Of a stretch of DNA of 64,000 bases, positions 53,301 through 64,000 are shown in pieces (the stretch's first letter is position 1; each line of letters opens with the position of its first letter). Both the position numbers and the translations under genes were made by a program. The DNA comes from Pelodera strongyloides (Eukaryota; Nematoda; Chromadorea; Rhabditida; Rhabditidae): the NCBI GenBank assembly GCA_036852015.1, contig JAANDG010000164.1, forward strand, positions 1 through 64,000. Reading direction: 5' to 3'. The notes under the pieces are model-generated. The model was given only the letters and a program-made list of their open reading frames with translations, made no database searches and was not told where the DNA came from.

Positions 53301-55335
53301 GTCATTTTCGGATTTATCTATCATGTCCTGTGTCCTTGTTTCTTGTCTAGTAATATGAAGACTCGTTCATTTGAACGCTAAACATCTAAAAAAAAACTAG
53401 TTCTGGCCGGACCGTATGTCAAGCACGGGACCTGCGCAGGGTTCAGTTTCAGTTCTCTTGCCTGGACGATCTAAAGTGATGTTTTTTACCTAGTAATGTG
53501 AAGACATCTCGTTCGTGCGAACCGTTTGGCTCATTTCCTATGCAGATGGATTTGAGGTGGATATTTATTTTCAGAAACCGTGATGAAGAGGAAAACACGG
53601 ACGGTCCAGCATGGGCAACATCGAGAGTGAAGGACCACGCGGCACAAGTGAAGCAGAGGAAATTGTTGTGGGGACACAAGTCAGCTGATGAGGCGGCGCC
53701 AGAGGTGGGAGAACCGCTTTGAATACTATTCTTTATGATAAATGGAGCTGGCTGACAGGGTATGATTTGTACTGTGGGTTATAGGCCCTAGCTTCTGCAT
53801 GTTTACGCCTTTGTATTTGTATCCTTTTTCCTTTTTATGACTAATCGATACAAGGAAGTAAAGTAAATGGCATTTTTTGCTTTATTCTTTTACATTTTTT
53901 GCTGCAGGCATCCGGTAGTGGAAGTGGAGAGGCGAAACCAGATCAACAGGTTCAGAAGAATTTAGGTGTGTATTTTTGTTTTCGTGTTTTTTTTGTTATT
54001 GTCCTCTTTTTGCTTATTGTTAAAGTTGTGTGCCTATGATGCTGGACGGGTAACGGCGTGTTTTTTTTTTAAAGCAATAGCGCGTTTTGTAAACTGACAA
54101 TGAATAGTCAAGTAAAGTAGACATTGCTATAAGCTTTTGATCGGAATATATAATAAATGTATTCCAGGAATGTGGTCATCTGCCATTGCTGCCACGGGAG
54201 TTGATTCCTCACAGGCCGAAAAGTTTAAAAAGTTGCTGGGATTCAAGGGAGCTGCTGCTAAGCCGGTGAGTCGTTTAAAACTTATTTCTCTATTGTTTGA
54301 TGAATCAAAGTTTCGCAATACTTGTGTATCTCGTCGGAATTACGTGGTTAGTCGGTGGGTCGAATTCCTCCATATGTCAAGTGATTGTTATATGCTAATT
54401 AGTTGTACATTTGCAGGCGGAATCCAATCTGGACGAAGAACGTCAGAAACAGAAGTCTTTGATGTCTTCACTGGACAAACAGTTCGAAATGGCCCGAGAA
54501 GCAACGCATATGGGCAGAGGGATGGGCCTTGGATTCCATGGGTAATCAATATGATTAATGAGTTTGTTTTCGAAGCCCCTTTTAACCTTTGGTCCTAGTT
54601 TGTTATGTTTGTGTACGAATGACTACTAGTATGCTTGATACAGTAACCTGAAACTTACGCAGTCCTATAATTGTCGTACCCATGATTATATTGTTGAATC
54701 GTTGGATGATTAGGTATAAGCTATTATAACCGGATATTATCTTTGCAACACGTTTATTCTGTTGTTCACAATATGTTTATTGGATTCGTATTCGGGACTT
54801 GATATTTCGTTCTTTGTCATGTTCTGCGTTCACTGATTTTTGTTTAAAGCGAAATACCGGACGATTTTTGAAACACATCGAATAGACATTCTTATACAGC
54901 TTATGCAAATGAATATAAATTAGAAAAAAAATTGAGCTAAATTCGAGAAAATTAGCATAAATACGTAAGAATTCAGTAGTCCACGATGCGTTCCAAAAAC
55001 CGGCCGGTATTTCGCTTTAATATATTTGTCCAATCAGCCTTGATTGCCGTTGATGTGTAGTCTTCATCCATTGTTGAATATTAATTGCTCTCGTTTAGGA
55101 TCGTGGGTCACTATTATTTTGATTTACTTAATTGTGATGTTTTCATCAATAAAATGTTTTATACATGCTCTGTCATTCCTTGCCCATTGACCTGATCTGT
55201 TGTTTGCACGGCAATATACTTTATAATATGCGTTTCCACTGTTTAATCAATGTGTAATTTTATGGAAATGGAAATGTAGAACTGTAGAACAATATATTGT
55301 CTTATTTCAGATATGTATTGATGCAGGAGGCTTAG
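50351..55335 (+). CDS. RSRC2-like Arg/Asp-rich RNA-associated protein with SMAP-type C-terminus
   Basis: Eleven exons in phase: 50351-50362 (MPVL), 50622-50729, 51520-51683, 52065-52212, 52522-52581, 52742-52902, 53575-53704, 53908-53965, 54168-54265, 54417-54541, 55311-55335, giving ~360 residues. The order is: an acidic N-terminus (DSSDDDGD); a Lys/Glu-rich charged helix; an RD/RE dipeptide block (DDRERRDDRERRDDRDRR); an RGG-like region (GGGGYGGRGGNRG); and a conserved end KFKKLLGFK ... LDKQFEMAREATHMG, GLGFHG. This end matches the SMAP (small acidic protein-like) domain of RSRC2-type proteins. A role in nuclear RNA metabolism is expected from composition only. Intron 2 holds a recent SINE and intron 10 a MITE. 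If the last intron is retained, the protein ends at FHG. Confidence 0.82.
50971..51450 (-). mobile_element. full-length tRNA-derived SINE
   Basis: On the minus strand the 5' head (51450 to ~51380) carries a Pol III A-box-like TGGTCAAGTGG and a perfect B box GGTTCGATCCC. A ~330 bp tRNA-unrelated body follows. The 3' end has GAATAAAGGTGCACGCTCTT and a poly(A) run. Near-identical 15 bp flanks (CTTGTTTTTATTTAAG at 50955 and CTTGTTTTTATTTAG at 51450) look like target-site duplications. A short stretch (50971-50995) between flank and poly(A) may be part of the tail. At least six fragments in this window share the body. Confidence 0.9.
54847..55022. repeat. MITE family A, copy 4
   Basis: Ends TTTAAAGCGAAATACCGGAC and CCGGCCGGTATTTCGCTTTAA. 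The interior AAATTAGAAAAAAAATTGAG / TAAATACGTAAGAATTCAGT matches the other copies. It lies in the last intron of the RSRC2-like gene. Confidence 0.92.
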
Positions 55336-55599
55336 CCCATGCTAACTTGAGGTAGGCTTTTGTTTACGCAAACTTTTTTGTAGTACTTGTGTTTCTTTGA
55401 CGTGATTTTCACGGTCTGTAGGTAGGGACTATATTGGGGATGAATGAACGTTTCGTAGTATCGAAATGAAATACGATTTCTGGTCTGTACTTCCCGGACG
55501 GTAGTTCTTGCATGATTTTGTCTGCTCATCGTTTCTAGGCTACCTAGTTTTTAGTCAACTGCGCCACATGTTTTCAACAATTTCAGATAGAAATTAGAA

Positions 55600-64000
<8,401 letters not shown>

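Overview
This is a nuclear window from a nematode. The genes have many short introns with GT..AG ends and pyrimidine-tract acceptors (TTTCAG/TTTTAG). The protein models match Caenorhabditis-type orthologues, and polq-1 and ceh-10 are also neighbours in C. elegans (W03A3 region, recalled from memory). The species cannot be named from this sequence. It is intron-rich and carries many small foldback elements and a tRNA-derived SINE.

Layout. Bases 1-30533 are a long minus-strand gene for DNA polymerase theta (polq-1): helicase exons at 25.7-30.5 kb, helicase C-terminal exons at 15.6-18.8 kb, a disordered linker at 6.7-13.9 kb and a family-A polymerase domain at 1.4-6.5 kb. The homeobox gene ceh-10 (+, 19900-24964) lies wholly inside one 7 kb polq-1 intron. 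Other polq-1 introns hold seven tRNA-Thr(UGU)/tRNA-Leu(AAG) genes or pseudogenes. About 580 bp upstream of polq-1, head to head, starts fumarate hydratase fum-1 (+, 31115-37076, 13 exons). A small secreted Gly-rich protein gene follows on the minus strand (37938-39207). After a gene-poor 3.3 kb stretch come three plus-strand genes: an unrecognised ~500-residue protein (42469-~49437) whose largest intron holds five tRNA genes, an RSRC2/SMAP-type Arg-rich nuclear protein (50351-55335), and, 265 bp further on, the N-terminal third of the Furry protein sax-2 (55600 to beyond the window end).

The most notable observations are these: (1) polq-1 has three candidate terminal exons, two of them identical in coding sequence within a ~1.33 kb-spaced direct repeat and one diverged but in phase; (2) the polq-1 linker has an exact in-phase tandem duplication of a 59-codon, two-exon module carrying DSFD motifs; (3) ceh-10 is nested antisense in polq-1; (4) there is a full tRNA-derived SINE with A/B boxes, poly(A) and target duplications, plus six fragments, one nested inside a MITE; (5) there are at least eight foldback/MITE elements, several sharing TTAA-type ends; (6) a 24 bp duplication in sax-2 gives two in-frame splice acceptors. 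The genes do not form an obvious shared pathway. Their products act in DNA end joining, neuronal fate, the TCA cycle, RNA processing and neurite/NDR-kinase signalling.
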